From contig ATWQ01000005.1 of NCBI GenBank assembly GCA_000421325.1, forward strand, positions 1 through 64,000: DNA of 64,000 bases, in the 5' to 3' direction. Shown piece after piece: positions 1 to 9,230 of the stretch. Numbering within the stretch: position 1 is the stretch's first letter; every line of letters begins with the position of its first letter. The notes beneath the pieces are model-generated. The model did not search any database. It was not told the origin of the DNA and was given only the letters and a program-made list of their open reading frames with translations. The position numbers and the translations under genes are program-made. Source of the stretch: an alpha proteobacterium SCGC AAA536-K22 (lineage in GTDB: Bacteria > Pseudomonadota > Alphaproteobacteria > Puniceispirillales > Marisalimonadaceae).

Positions 1-264
1 AAAAAAAATTAAAAATTATTAAATTTTTTTAATTTTTGAATAATTTAAAATATTTAGACATGTTTTGTTGAGTTGATATTGTAATAATTTAAGGTACTAC
101 GTTGAATTTATTATGATTCTTAAGAATTGATTTTTTTTAAGTATTAAAAATTTTTTTAAATATATATCTAGCTTTTTTTAAGTAATTATTTTTTTTTTTA
201 ATAAAGTAATTACCATTTGCTCCGAATCGTTAATTTCGTTATTTTTAAATTTAATATTTACATT
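1..264. other. A+T-rich intergenic region at the window edge
   Basis: No open reading frame of note, no RNA gene and no clear DnaA box was seen here; the stretch is mostly runs of A and T. In many alphaproteobacteria the gene beyond rpsT is dnaA on the same strand, so this may be the dnaA upstream region, but dnaA itself lies outside the window. That placement is inference from gene order only. Confidence 0.4.
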
Positions 265-287
265 AAAAAAGAGGCCTAAAGCCTCTT
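265..287 (-). terminator. Intrinsic terminator of rpsT
   Basis: A perfect 7-base-pair stem, AAGAGGC/GCCTCTT, with a 5-base loop lies 27 bases beyond the rpsT stop. Read on the minus strand it is followed directly by a run of T. This is one of only two convincing intrinsic terminators in the window. Confidence 0.85.
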
Positions 288-313
288 AGATTGGTCAATT
301 AAGCAATTTGCAC

Positions 314-577
314 TTAAGCTATTTTTTTTATTCTTGCCGATAATCTAGATAACTTTCTTGAGATAGTATTTTTTTTAAAAATACCTTTCGTAACAGATCT
401 ATGCATCTCAGGTTGCGCCTCAATTAAAGCTATTTGAGCTAATTTTTTATCTTCTTTAAGGATGGCTAACTCAACTTTCTTTATAAAAGACCTTACTCTA
501 TTTTTTCTTACTTTGTTAACGATTTCCATTCTAGAATTACGTCTTATTCTTTTCTTAGCAGAAATATGATTAGCCAT
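314..577 (-). CDS. rpsT: 30S ribosomal protein S20
   Basis: S20 binds 16S rRNA and helps assemble the body of the small ribosomal subunit. The 87-residue length is normal for the family. The N-terminus, MANHISAKKRIRRNSR, is the typical lysine/arginine-rich S20 start, followed by two long basic helices. It is monocistronic by appearance: a hairpin terminator follows it, and the next gene on the strand, mutM, ends 94 bases upstream. In many alphaproteobacteria rpsT sits between mutM and dnaA, which fits here. Identification is secure. Confidence 0.96.
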   Translation of the reverse strand: MANHISAKKRIRRNSRMEIVNKVRKNRVRSFIKKVELAILKEDKKLAQIALIEAQPEMHRSVTKGIFKKNTISRKLSRLSARIKKIA

Positions 578-671
578 TGTTTTTTTCCCAATTAAAATTT
601 ATATGTCTGAATTAGTTTTATCCAGTCAAAAAGTCAAGCTAATTAAGATATTTTATTTGTTTTTGGTGGTA

Positions 672-1505
672 TCAGATTTGACAATTATTACAAAAATATG
701 TTGATCGATTACTTATAACGGTAACTGAAATTGACTGCTTACATTTGATACAATTTTTATTTTTTTTACCATAAACTTCAAGTTCTTGAAAAAAATAACC
801 AAGTTTTCCACTAGGTTGCAAATGGTTTTGGAGTGTTGTTCCTCCCACACTAATTGATTTTATTAGAATTTGTCTTGTAGCATTAATAATAGACTTTATT
901 TCTTTTTTTTTCAGAGTTTTCACACTCCTGTATGGATTAACTTTTGCTTTGAACAGAATCTCACTAGCATAAATATTTCCTATACCTGCAATAACACTCT
1001 GGTCCATAAGAGTGTCTTTGATACATTTTATCTTTTTTTCAAATAGTATTTGTAGATAACCAACATTTAATTTTTTATCAAAAGGCTCGACACCTAACTT
1101 TTTTAATAAGAAATGCTTACTTATTTCTTTTTTATGAAATAAGTCAATATAGCCAAATCTTCTTGGATCATTGTAAGTAATAAAGTACTTTTTGTTATCT
1201 CTAGATTTTATTGCAATTCTTACATGATCATGTTTAAAAATACTTTCAAACTTGTCTCTAATTTTTATTTGTCCACTCATACCTAAGTGAATAAGAAGAA
1301 TATTATTTTTAATAGTAGGTATTAATATATATTTTCCTCTTCTAAGAGGGTGTTTGAAAAAGTCATTTTCTAAATCATTTTTCAAAGATTTTTTTATTTT
1401 CCATCTTAGATCATGTCTAAGTATCTCTATATCTATAATTTCGGCGTTATTGACAATTTTAGATAAAGCCAAACATACTGTTTCTACTTCGGGTAATTCT
1501 GGCAT
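672..1505 (-). CDS. mutM: Formamidopyrimidine-DNA glycosylase / AP lyase (Fpg)
   Basis: Base-excision repair enzyme that removes 8-oxoguanine and formamidopyrimidines and cleaves the resulting abasic site. The mature N-terminus MPELPEVETV gives the catalytic Pro2 and Glu3, and a conserved lysine lies at about residue 58 (RRGKY). The C-terminal zinc finger is complete, with cysteines at about 252, 255, 272 and 275. The length, 277 residues, is usual for the family. It is divergent from ubiE, with 78 bases between starts that must hold both promoters. The order mutM-ubiE-ubiB is typical of alphaproteobacteria. Confidence 0.96.
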   Translation of the reverse strand: MPELPEVETVCLALSKIVNNAEIIDIEILRHDLRWKIKKSLKNDLENDFFKHPLRRGKYILIPTIKNNILLIHLGMSGQIKIRDKFESIFKHDHVRIAIKSRDNKKYFITYNDPRRFGYIDLFHKKEISKHFLLKKLGVEPFDKKLNVGYLQILFEKKIKCIKDTLMDQSVIAGIGNIYASEILFKAKVNPYRSVKTLKKKEIKSIINATRQILIKSISVGGTTLQNHLQPSGKLGYFFQELEVYGKKNKNCIKCKQSISVTVISNRSTYFCNNCQI

Positions 1506-1583
1506 CTTTTTATCCTTTTTTGTGTATCTTTAAATAAATTAAAAAAGTATATTTGGAATAATTATATAGTAATTGGGATTATA

Positions 1584-2324
1584 ATGTTAAATAAAGATAA
1601 TCAAAAAATTGACTTTGGATATAAAGCTGTAAAAAGATCTGAAAAGCAGAAATTAGTTAATAACGTATTTGATTCAGTTGCTAGTAAGTATGATTTAATG
1701 AATGACCTTACTAGTTTTGGAATACATAGGTTATGGAAGAATGATCTAATTAATTGGTTGGCACCTCAAAATAATCAAAGACTAGCTGATATTGCAGGAG
1801 GTACTGGTGATATAGCTAAAAAATTTTTGGACGCAGGCGGAGAAAGTGCCCATGTATATGACATAAACCAAGCAATGCTGAACACAGGTAAGAACAAACA
1901 GAATCTATCCAAAAAAATAAAATGGACTATTGCTAGTGCTGAAAATATTCCTGCAACTGAAGGCTCCTTTGAAAGAGCCACTATTGGATTTGGCTTAAGA
2001 AATGTTACTGATAGAGTAGGGTGTCTAAAAGAAATATATCGTATATTAAAACCTGGAGGCCGATTAATTTGTCTGGAATTTAGCCACGTAGAAAATAATA
2101 CGATTAGAAAATTATATGATACGTGGTCATTTAATTTTTTGCCTTCAATTGGTAAACAAATTGCTGGGGATAAAAACGCATATAGTTATTTGGTTGAATC
2201 TATAAGACAATTTCCTACCCAACCTGAGCTTGCTCAAATGTTTTCAGAAGTTGGATTTTCAAGAGTTAAATACAGAAACCTCTCAAATGGTATAGTTGCA
2301 CTTCATTCTGGATGGAAAATTTAA
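1584..2324 (+). CDS. ubiE: Ubiquinone/menaquinone biosynthesis C-methyltransferase
   Basis: SAM-dependent C-methyltransferase that acts on 2-polyprenyl-6-methoxy-1,4-benzoquinol in ubiquinone synthesis (and on demethylmenaquinone where menaquinone is made). The UbiE signature YDLMNDL...H..W lies near residues 36-51. The SAM-binding loop ADIAGGTGD is at about 68-76, with GFGLRNVTD and the GGRL post-motif further on. The 246-residue length is normal. Its stop codon abuts the ubiB start with no spacer, so the two are almost surely cotranscribed and translationally coupled. Confidence 0.96.
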   Translation: MLNKDNQKIDFGYKAVKRSEKQKLVNNVFDSVASKYDLMNDLTSFGIHRLWKNDLINWLAPQNNQRLADIAGGTGDIAKKFLDAGGESAHVYDINQAMLNTGKNKQNLSKKIKWTIASAENIPATEGSFERATIGFGLRNVTDRVGCLKEIYRILKPGGRLICLEFSHVENNTIRKLYDTWSFNFLPSIGKQIAGDKNAYSYLVESIRQFPTQPELAQMFSEVGFSRVKYRNLSNGIVALHSGWKI

Positions 2325-3773
2325 ATGCAAATAAAACAAAAGTTAAATTATCCAATATGGAAAACACCATACTTTTGTATAGTAAGTCTTTTTGTATTTA
2401 TTAAATTAGTGAAAGCAGGTGCTTTAACTCTATTAATTAATAAACAATTTTTTAATAAAAAAATAAACTTAACTTTAAAATTCTTTAATTTTATTTTTTA
2501 CATAGAGAATAAAGAAGAAATTGGAAAAAAACTTCTCAGTTGTTTAATTGATTTAGGTCCAGGATACATTAAGTTTGGACAAGCTTTATCAACAAGGCCA
2601 GATTTGGTTGATAAAAAGACATGTCAATATTTAAAAAAATTACAAGACGACATAGAACCTTTTTCGAGTTCTATTGCCAAAAAAATAATTGAAACGGAAA
2701 ATCAAAATTTAATTGATAATATTTTTTCTTATTTTGATGAAAAACCTATTGCGAATGCATCCGTTGCTCAGGTACATGTTGCTACTCTAAAAAACGGTGA
2801 AACTGTTGCTGTAAAACTTCTTAAACCAAATATCCAAAAAAAATTATTTAATGATTTTATTTTTTTTTACTGGGCATCAAAATGTCTTGAGATAGCTATC
2901 CCCAGTATTAAAAGACTAAAGCTTTCAAAAAATGTTGAAGTATTATCAGAAGTTTCATTAAACGAACTTGACTTAACATTAGAGGCATCCGCAGCAGAAG
3001 AACTTTCTGAAAACTTCAAAGATAATCCAAATTACAATGTGCCCAAAATTTACTGGGAACTTACTAGTAAAAACATGCTTGTTCTTGAATACATAAAAGG
3101 CATTAGGATTGATAATATAGATGCTTTAAAGAAGGCTAATCACAATATTAAGAAAATAACTGAAATTGGTACTGAAGTTTTTTTTCTTCAAGTGTTTCGT
3201 GATGGTTTTTTTCATGGGGATATGCATCCAGGTAATATTTTAATTAACTCCAAAGGGGTTCTTATACCAATTGATTTTGGTATTATGGGAAGATTGTCAA
3301 ATAAAGATCGTCAATTTTTGGCTTTATTACTTACACATCTTCTTAATAAAAATTATAGGAAAGTTGTAGAAATACATTCGGAAGCAAATATGTTAGGGAA
3401 AGATATTTCTCATGATCAACTAGCACAAGCTATAAGGGCAATTTGTACACCTATATTAAACAAACCTATAGGCGAAGTTTCTCTAGCTAAATTATTGGGG
3501 CAGATTCTAGGTTTGTCTAAAGAATTTAATATTGAAGTACAACCTCAGTTCACTTTACTACAAAAAACTATGTTAATGGCAGAGGGTACAACAAGACAAA
3601 TTAATCCTGATATTAATATGTGGGACTTATCTGCTCCTCTTATTGATAAATGGATAAATGACACTCACGATCCTTTTAAAATTCTTGAAGAATGGTTTCA
3701 TAAAAATAAATTGGTTTTATTAAAAATACCTGAAATTATTGATAAATTTGATAAATTTTTAACAAAAAAATGA
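2325..3773 (+). CDS. ubiB: UbiB/ABC1/ADCK-family atypical kinase, ubiquinone biosynthesis
   Basis: Accessory kinase-like ATPase needed for ubiquinone production. The KxGQ motif (KFGQALSTRPDL, residues 83-94), the alanine-rich loop (ASVAQVHVA), the HGDMHPGNILI catalytic stretch and the DFG triplet are all visible, which together define the UbiB family. The protein has 482 residues. Longer homologues such as the E. coli protein carry a C-terminal pair of membrane helices; none is apparent here, so membrane attachment may differ. It begins directly after the ubiE stop codon. Confidence 0.94.
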   Translation: MQIKQKLNYPIWKTPYFCIVSLFVFIKLVKAGALTLLINKQFFNKKINLTLKFFNFIFYIENKEEIGKKLLSCLIDLGPGYIKFGQALSTRPDLVDKKTCQYLKKLQDDIEPFSSSIAKKIIETENQNLIDNIFSYFDEKPIANASVAQVHVATLKNGETVAVKLLKPNIQKKLFNDFIFFYWASKCLEIAIPSIKRLKLSKNVEVLSEVSLNELDLTLEASAAEELSENFKDNPNYNVPKIYWELTSKNMLVLEYIKGIRIDNIDALKKANHNIKKITEIGTEVFFLQVFRDGFFHGDMHPGNILINSKGVLIPIDFGIMGRLSNKDRQFLALLLTHLLNKNYRKVVEIHSEANMLGKDISHDQLAQAIRAICTPILNKPIGEVSLAKLLGQILGLSKEFNIEVQPQFTLLQKTMLMAEGTTRQINPDINMWDLSAPLIDKWINDTHDPFKILEEWFHKNKLVLLKIPEIIDKFDKFLTKK

Positions 3774-3835
3774 AAAAATTCATTTTAAATTCAATAAATT
3801 TAATATATTAGTTTTAATTTTTGGGAATAAATCTA

Positions 3836-5266
3836 ATGAATAATATTTCACAACTGATTTCTCTACTTGGTGGAACAGGGTTAGTAGCAAAAAATCTAAA
3901 TATTAAACCTTCTACAGTTTCAAACTGGAGAAAGTTAAATAAAATTCCTAAAAAAAAGATTCACAATATATTATCATTATGCTCGGGACTTAAAATAAAC
4001 ACTGAAGATTTTTTGCCAAGCAAAGATTTAAACAATGAAAATGGAAAGATACTTTTAATTATTTGTGGCGGAATAGCATCATACAAATCTCTTGAAGTAA
4101 TTAGGTTAATAAAAAAAACAAACATTGATCTTGATGTAGTAATGACTAAATCAGCTCAGAAATTTATTACTCCTTTACTAGTTACAAGCTTGAATGAAAA
4201 AAAATGTTATATTGATTTATTTTCTGTTGAAGATGAAATAAAAATGAACCATATCATGCTTGCCAGAAAACCTGATATAATTTTAGTTGCTCCTGCTACA
4301 GCTAACATAATGGCAAAACTTGCTAATGGAATAGCCGACGATCTTGCAAGTACAATTTTACTTGCATCTTTTTCTCAAATAATTCTTGCGCCCTCAATGA
4401 ACCCCGTTATGTGGAATAATTTGGCAACACAGGAAAATTATCAAAAACTTATAGGTAGAGGTGTAGAATTTATAGAACCTGATGTTGGAGACATGGCTTG
4501 TGGAGAAAATGGTGCTGGTAGATTTCCTGAACCTAAAATGATATTTGAGAATGTAATTTCAAATATAATTGATAGGAAAAACACGGCTAATCAATTTAAA
4601 GATGTGTCAATTATAATTACAGCTGGTCCAACAATAGAAAATATAGATCCAGTCCGATTTGTTAGTAACAAATCATCAGGTAAACAAGGTTTTGCTATTG
4701 CTTCTGAATTCTCTAGAAGAGGTGCACAAGTTACTTTGATTACTGGCCCAGTAAATATTCCAGTTCCAAAATGTACAAATATAATACACGTAATATCTGC
4801 TCAAGAAATGTTTGAAAAAACAATGTCACAACTGCCTGCTGACATATTAATTTGTAGTGCTGCAGTTGCAGACTGGAAAATGATTCCAGAAAGATCGTCA
4901 AAAGAAAAAATTAATCACGAAAATAAAATCAAAAAAAATAACCAAAAATTAGTATTTAAAACAATAAATAATCCTGATATTCTATCAACGATAGCTAAAA
5001 GTAATTTAAGACCTGGTATTGTTGTTGGGTTTTCTGCTGAAACTAATGACGTAATTAGAAACGCAAAATCAAAATTGATTTCTAAAGAAATTGATTTAAT
5101 AGTAGCCAATGATGTAAGTGACGATAAAGTTTTTGGAAAAGATTTTAACAAAGTTTTTCTTCTAGATGAAAATAATTGTGAAGAATGGTCTAAGCAAAGC
5201 AAAAAATCCATAGCCTTTAATTTGGCAAATAAAATTTACAAAATTTTTACTACTAATAATATCTGA
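3836..5266 (+). CDS. coaBC: Bifunctional CoaBC with an N-terminal helix-turn-helix domain
   Basis: Phosphopantothenoylcysteine decarboxylase / phosphopantothenate-cysteine ligase, steps two and three from pantothenate to coenzyme A. From about residue 70 the protein is canonical: a flavin-binding CoaC part (CGGIASYKS, MNHIMLARKPD, PSMNPVMW, GDMACGENGAGR) followed by CoaB (ITAGPTIENIDPVR, SNKSSGKQGFAIA, AAVADWK). Residues 1-50 are extra and resemble a Cro/YdaS-like helix-turn-helix (NLNIKPSTVSNWRKLNKIPK). I chose the ATG at 3836; a TTG five codons upstream would add MGINL. The stop codon lies within the ribosome-binding site of the next gene. The fusion is visible in one continuous frame; its role is unknown. 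Confidence 0.92.
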   Translation: MNNISQLISLLGGTGLVAKNLNIKPSTVSNWRKLNKIPKKKIHNILSLCSGLKINTEDFLPSKDLNNENGKILLIICGGIASYKSLEVIRLIKKTNIDLDVVMTKSAQKFITPLLVTSLNEKKCYIDLFSVEDEIKMNHIMLARKPDIILVAPATANIMAKLANGIADDLASTILLASFSQIILAPSMNPVMWNNLATQENYQKLIGRGVEFIEPDVGDMACGENGAGRFPEPKMIFENVISNIIDRKNTANQFKDVSIIITAGPTIENIDPVRFVSNKSSGKQGFAIASEFSRRGAQVTLITGPVNIPVPKCTNIIHVISAQEMFEKTMSQLPADILICSAAVADWKMIPERSSKEKINHENKIKKNNQKLVFKTINNPDILSTIAKSNLRPGIVVGFSAETNDVIRNAKSKLISKEIDLIVANDVSDDKVFGKDFNKVFLLDENNCEEWSKQSKKSIAFNLANKIYKIFTTNNI

Positions 5267-5273
5267 GGCACAT

Positions 5274-6023
5274 ATGCTTAATGATGATGATTTAACTAGA
5301 TATGCAAGACAGGTAATTATTCCAAATTTTCACGAAGAAGGACAAGAAAAATTATTAGAAACAAAATGTTTAATAATTGGTGCTGGAGGGTTAGGCTGTC
5401 CTGTTGCGCTTTATGCTTCTGCAGCAGGTTTCGGACACATAGAAATATGTGATGATGATACTATTGAACTTACTAACCTTAACAGACAAATTGCTCATAA
5501 AAACAATAAAATTGGTCATAATAAAGCTGAAAACCTTGTTCGGGAATGCTCAAAAATTAATCCCAATATTTCTATTAAGTCAAATAAAAAAAATTTAAAT
5601 CAGTCCACTGATATTAGTAATTTTGATTTAATTTTTGATTGTTCTGACAATCCAAAAACAAAATATACAATTAATCTTTTATCACATTTAAGTCAAAAAA
5701 CTTTAATATCAGGTTCAGCTGTTCAAATGGAAGGACAATTGGCAGTTTGGAAAAGTGGGTTAAATAAAAGTTACCCTTGTTATGAATGTATTTTTCCAGA
5801 AACCAGTGAAAAAGCTCCTATTACAAATTGTAGAGAAGCTGGTATAATTGGACCTATAACAGGTTTAATAGGTAGTATGCAAGTTAATGAAGGAATTAAG
5901 GAAATCGCCTTTAAAAATTACCAAACAAGAGCTGGATATTTATTTTTGTATGATGGATTAGCTCAAAGTTTAGATAAAATAAAGCTTACTAAAAATCAAA
6001 ACTGTCCTGTGTGCTCTATATGA
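5274..6023 (+). CDS. moeB: MoeB/ThiF-family sulfur-carrier adenylyltransferase
   Basis: E1-like enzyme that adenylates the C-terminus of a small sulfur carrier (MoaD for molybdopterin, or ThiS for thiamine). The ATP-binding GAGGLG is at residues 36-41, LTNLNRQ follows, and the catalytic cysteine is in PITNCREAG. Zinc is bound by CYEC and a C-terminal CPVC (residues 244-247). The 249-residue length matches rhodanese-free MoeB. A good GAGG ribosome-binding site overlaps the coaBC stop. No moaD, thiS or other cofactor gene is nearby, so MoeB versus ThiF cannot be settled. In relatives this gene follows coaBC-dut; dut is absent here. Confidence 0.88.
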   Translation: MLNDDDLTRYARQVIIPNFHEEGQEKLLETKCLIIGAGGLGCPVALYASAAGFGHIEICDDDTIELTNLNRQIAHKNNKIGHNKAENLVRECSKINPNISIKSNKKNLNQSTDISNFDLIFDCSDNPKTKYTINLLSHLSQKTLISGSAVQMEGQLAVWKSGLNKSYPCYECIFPETSEKAPITNCREAGIIGPITGLIGSMQVNEGIKEIAFKNYQTRAGYLFLYDGLAQSLDKIKLTKNQNCPVCSI

Positions 6024-6568
6024 TAAATATAAACTTTTTTATATTTTTAAAAAATTATAAATTACTTTTATTTACAGCATTTATTTTTACAACCTATATA
6101 TTATTTTACTCACAAACTACTATTTCTCAAATAATAGAACCCAAAAATTCTATTAATGGAAGTGGTTTAACAATACCTAGAATGGTGTCTTTAAAAAATG
6201 AATTAACGTTTGTGAGGACTGGACCAGGAAAAGAATTCCCAATTAAGTTTGAAATTAACCAAAAAGGATACCCACTTAAAATTATTGCTGAGTTTAATAA
6301 TTGGAGAAAAGTAAATACTAAAAATAATTTATCAGGTTGGATACATACACAACTATTATCCTCATTTAAAACTGGGTTAATTATTAAGGAAACTGTTCTA
6401 AAAAAAAGACCTTTAAATTCAAGTAAAAATTTAGCTAGATTACTTCCAGATTTATTGATTAAAGTTAAGGGATGTAAATTGAAATGGTGTAATATTGAAG
6501 TCTTTCAAAATAAGAAATTTGTTGGTTGGGTTACGAAGAAGAATATTTGGGGCTCTGTGAACAAATAA
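6020..6568 (+). CDS. Exported protein with two bacterial SH3-type domains
   Basis: A 182-residue protein with one N-terminal hydrophobic segment (about residues 14-30) that is a signal peptide or membrane anchor. Two SH3b-like repeats follow. The first has VRTGPGKEFPI and ends in GWIHTQLL; the second ends in VGWVTKKNIWG. Such domains are common in cell-wall-associated and periplasmic proteins of alphaproteobacteria, but the ligand is unknown. I chose the ATG that overlaps the moeB stop (ATGA) over an upstream GTG. It closes the ubiE-to-moeB run. Confidence 0.75.
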   Translation: MININFFIFLKNYKLLLFTAFIFTTYILFYSQTTISQIIEPKNSINGSGLTIPRMVSLKNELTFVRTGPGKEFPIKFEINQKGYPLKIIAEFNNWRKVNTKNNLSGWIHTQLLSSFKTGLIIKETVLKKRPLNSSKNLARLLPDLLIKVKGCKLKWCNIEVFQNKKFVGWVTKKNIWGSVNK

Positions 6569-6644
6569 TTTACTATAATTATTTCATTTATTCTCTTTTG
6601 AGATTAATATAAGCTTAAGAACGAATTGTTAAAGGTGTTTTATT

Positions 6645-7151
6645 GTGGCTTTATTTAAAAACTCATTTAATTATCAAGAATTAATAGATTGTGCTAAAGG
6701 GCGACTAGCAGGTGTTGATTTTCCTAAACTCCCTTTACCACCTATGCTTATGTTTGATGAAATCACCAATATTAAAGAGACTGGTGGCACTTATGATAAA
6801 GGCACAGCTCATGCTCAATTTAAAATTACACCAGATAAGTGGTTCTTTCCGTGTCATTTTGAAAATGATCCTGTAATGCCTGGATGCCTAGGAATGGATG
6901 CATTATGGCAACTTTTAGGTTTTTCCTTAGGAAATATGGGTGGCAAAGGAAAAGGCAGGGCAATATCTGTAGGAGAAGTGAAATTTACTGGACAAATATT
7001 GCCAGTTGCTAAAAAAGTAGAATATTTTCTTGATTTCAAAAGAATTATAATGAGAAAACTTATATTAGGTATAGCTGATGGAAAAGTAGTTTGTGACAAT
7101 AAGACCGTTTTTGAAGCATCTGATATTAGGGTTGGACTTTTTCAAGATTAA
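6645..7151 (+). CDS. fabA: 3-hydroxydecanoyl-ACP dehydratase/isomerase
   Basis: Makes the cis double bond of unsaturated fatty acids at the C10 stage. The 168-residue length fits FabA. The active-site region CHFENDPVMPGC supplies His71 and, in the following helix (MDALWQ), Asp85. The start is GTG, preceded by AAAGGTG as ribosome-binding site. It is the first gene of fabA-fabB-fabI, which together run the anaerobic unsaturated pathway and its enoyl reduction. In many relatives an irr/fur-type regulator precedes fabA; none is present here. Confidence 0.96.
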   Translation: MALFKNSFNYQELIDCAKGRLAGVDFPKLPLPPMLMFDEITNIKETGGTYDKGTAHAQFKITPDKWFFPCHFENDPVMPGCLGMDALWQLLGFSLGNMGGKGKGRAISVGEVKFTGQILPVAKKVEYFLDFKRIIMRKLILGIADGKVVCDNKTVFEASDIRVGLFQD

Positions 7152-7178
7152 TTAGTTCTTAATTAAATAGGATTAAAC

Positions 7179-8408
7179 ATGAGTAATGAAAAAAGAGTTG
7201 TGATTACTGGTATGGGTATAGTTAGCTCTATTGGTAATAACGTAGAAGAAGTAAAAAATTCTTTAGTAAACCAAAAATCAGGAATTGTTAAAGCTGACAC
7301 CTACAAAGAAATGGGCTTTAGAAGTCAAATTCATGGTGCAGTGAAACTGAAATTAGAAGATTATGTCGACAAAAAACAACTTAGATTTATGGGTGCGGGT
7401 GCCGCATATTCAGTTCTTTCTATGGAGCAGGCAATCAAAGACTCTGGATTAACTCCTGAAGAAGTATCAAACCCAAAAACAGGTCTTATTGCCGGTTCTG
7501 GTGGACCAAGCACTGTCAACTTACTTCAATCATTTGATATCGCAAGGGAAAAGGGGCCAAAAAGAGTTGGTCCTTTTATGGTTCCACGATGTATGAGTTC
7601 ATCTGTATCTGCCTGTATTGCTACTTTTTTTAAAATTAAGGGTGTTAATTTTTCAATCACATCTGCCTGTTCGACATCAGCACATTGTATTGGTATTGGA
7701 GCAGATCAAATTAAATATGGAAATCAAAATATAGTTTTTGCAGGAGGCGGTGAAGAACTTGACTGGACACTCTCTGTGCTATTTGATGCAATGGGTGCAA
7801 TGTCTAGTAAATATAACGAAACACCGGAATTAGCGTCAAGACCTTACGATTTAGATAGAGATGGATTTGTAATTGCAGGTGGTGGCGGAATGCTTGTTTT
7901 GGAAGAACTTGAGCATGCAAAAGCAAGAGGTGCCAAAATTTATGGTGAGATAGTTGGCCATTGTGCAAATTCTGATGGTCATGATATGGTTGCGCCAAGT
8001 GGAGAAGGGGCGATAAGATGTATGAAGCAAGCTCTAACAAAAACTAATCAAAAAGTTGATTATATAAATGCTCACGGAACAAGTACCCCTGTCGGAGATA
8101 TGCAGGAACTTCATGCTGTAAGAGAAGTTTTTAAAGATAAAGGCTATCTTCCAAGGCTCACAAGTACTAAGTCCTTAACAGGTCACTCTTTAGGAGCCAC
8201 AGGTGTACAAGAGGCTATCTATACATTACTAATGATGAACAATAATTTTATTTCTGGGTCTGCTAACATTAATAATGATGATCCAGAAATAGGTTCTATC
8301 GACATACCTAGAAAAACTATCCAAAATATAGATATTAATTTAGCCCTTTCAAATTCTTTTGGGTTTGGAGGGACAAATGCCTGTCTTGCGTTATCGAAAT
8401 TTAATTAA
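7179..8408 (+). CDS. fabB: 3-oxoacyl-ACP synthase I
   Basis: Condensing enzyme that elongates the unsaturated acyl chain made by FabA. The catalytic Cys lies in [10 protein letters not shown] (about residue 164), with the two histidines in [11 protein letters not shown] (about 300) and TGHSLGATG (about 335). The C-terminal glycine-rich loop [10 protein letters not shown] is intact. The 409-residue length is standard. It starts 27 bases after fabA and ends 11 bases before fabI, so the three form one operon. Confidence 0.97.
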   Translation: MSNEKRVVITGMGIVSSIGNNVEEVKNSLVNQKSGIVKADTYKEMGFRSQIHGAVKLKLEDYVDKKQLRFMGAGAAYSVLSMEQAIKDSGLTPEEVSNPKTGLIAGSGGPSTVNLLQSFDIAREKGPKRVGPFMVPRCMSSSVSACIATFFKIKGVNFSITSACSTSAHCIGIGADQIKYGNQNIVFAGGGEELDWTLSVLFDAMGAMSSKYNETPELASRPYDLDRDGFVIAGGGGMLVLEELEHAKARGAKIYGEIVGHCANSDGHDMVAPSGEGAIRCMKQALTKTNQKVDYINAHGTSTPVGDMQELHAVREVFKDKGYLPRLTSTKSLTGHSLGATGVQEAIYTLLMMNNNFISGSANINNDDPEIGSIDIPRKTIQNIDINLALSNSFGFGGTNACLALSKFN

Positions 8409-8419
8409 GAAAGTATATT

Positions 8420-9223
8420 ATGTCTATAATGAAAGGTAAAAAGGGACTAATAATGGGCGTTGCTAACGAACGTTCAATAGCTTGGGGTATTGCTAAAACC
8501 CTAGCTGATTATGGTGCAGAGTTAGCTTTTTCCTATCAAAATAAAGGATTTAAAAAAAGATTAATTCCTTTAATGGATTCTATAAAAGCAAATAAATTTT
8601 ATGAATGTGATGTGTCTAAAGATATTAATGAGACAAGCTCTATAGAAAATATGTTTAATAAAATTTCGGAAACTTGGGATGAAATTGATTTTGTTGTGCA
8701 CGCCCTCGCATATTCAGATAAAGAAGAATTAAAAGGGAAATATGTTAATTGTAGTAGAGAAAACTTTCTAAATTCACTTGATATATCAGCATTTAGTTTT
8801 ACAAGAACTGCTAAATCTGCTTTTCCTTTTATGTCTTCTAAAGGTGGAAGTTTGTTAACTTTGTCTTATCTTGGAGCAGAAAGAACTACCCCTAACTACA
8901 ATGTAATGGGAGTTGCAAAGTCAGCATTGGAAGCTTCAATTAAATATTTAGCAATGGATCTGGGTAAAAATAATATTAGAGTTAATGGGTTATCAGCTGG
9001 CCCAGTAAAGACGCTTGCTGGTGCTGCTATTTCTGGCGCTCGCCATGTTTATAGATACTCTGAGAGTGTGGCACCATTAAAATTTAACCCAGAGCTAAAA
9101 GAAGTTGGTAATTCTGCTTTATACCTTATTTCAGATTTATCATCTGGTGTGACAGGAAACATTCATCATGTAGATGGTGGTTTACATAGTGTTGCTATAC
9201 CTAAATCAAATGATCTAGAGTAA
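8420..9223 (+). CDS. fabI: Enoyl-ACP reductase (NADH), FabI type
   Basis: Last reduction step of each fatty-acid elongation cycle. It is a short-chain dehydrogenase fold with the FabI-specific nucleotide loop GVANERSIAWGIAK and the catalytic Y-x6-K (YNVMGVAK). The C-terminus contains VTGNIHHVDGG, typical of the family. The 267-residue length is usual. Upstream ATG is used; an internal ATG three codons in is an alternative. It is the only enoyl-ACP reductase in view. It converges on the enoyl-CoA hydratase gene with only 7 bases between stops. Confidence 0.95.
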   Translation: MSIMKGKKGLIMGVANERSIAWGIAKTLADYGAELAFSYQNKGFKKRLIPLMDSIKANKFYECDVSKDINETSSIENMFNKISETWDEIDFVVHALAYSDKEELKGKYVNCSRENFLNSLDISAFSFTRTAKSAFPFMSSKGGSLLTLSYLGAERTTPNYNVMGVAKSALEASIKYLAMDLGKNNIRVNGLSAGPVKTLAGAAISGARHVYRYSESVAPLKFNPELKEVGNSALYLISDLSSGVTGNIHHVDGGLHSVAIPKSNDLE

Positions 9224-9230
9224 TTTAAAA

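Noticed and set aside
1-313. Second origin or DnaA-box cluster next to the expected dnaA
   Set aside because: No sequence within one mismatch of TTATCCACA was seen in this stretch.
598-637. Sigma-70-like promoter before rpsT (TTGACT repeats and TATAAA on the minus strand)
   Set aside because: Spacing between the best -35 and -10 matches is about 20 bases or more, too long to support in such A/T-rich DNA.
3821-3835. TTG start for coaBC five codons upstream
   Set aside because: The ATG at 3836 is a better start codon and the extra MGINL residues add nothing recognisable; the HTH domain is present either way.
7804-8040. Antisense frame over fabB, and other long antisense frames over infB, nusA, dnaK and mutS
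   Set aside because: They lie fully inside strong conserved genes, show no family motifs and have no ribosome-binding site; they are shadows.
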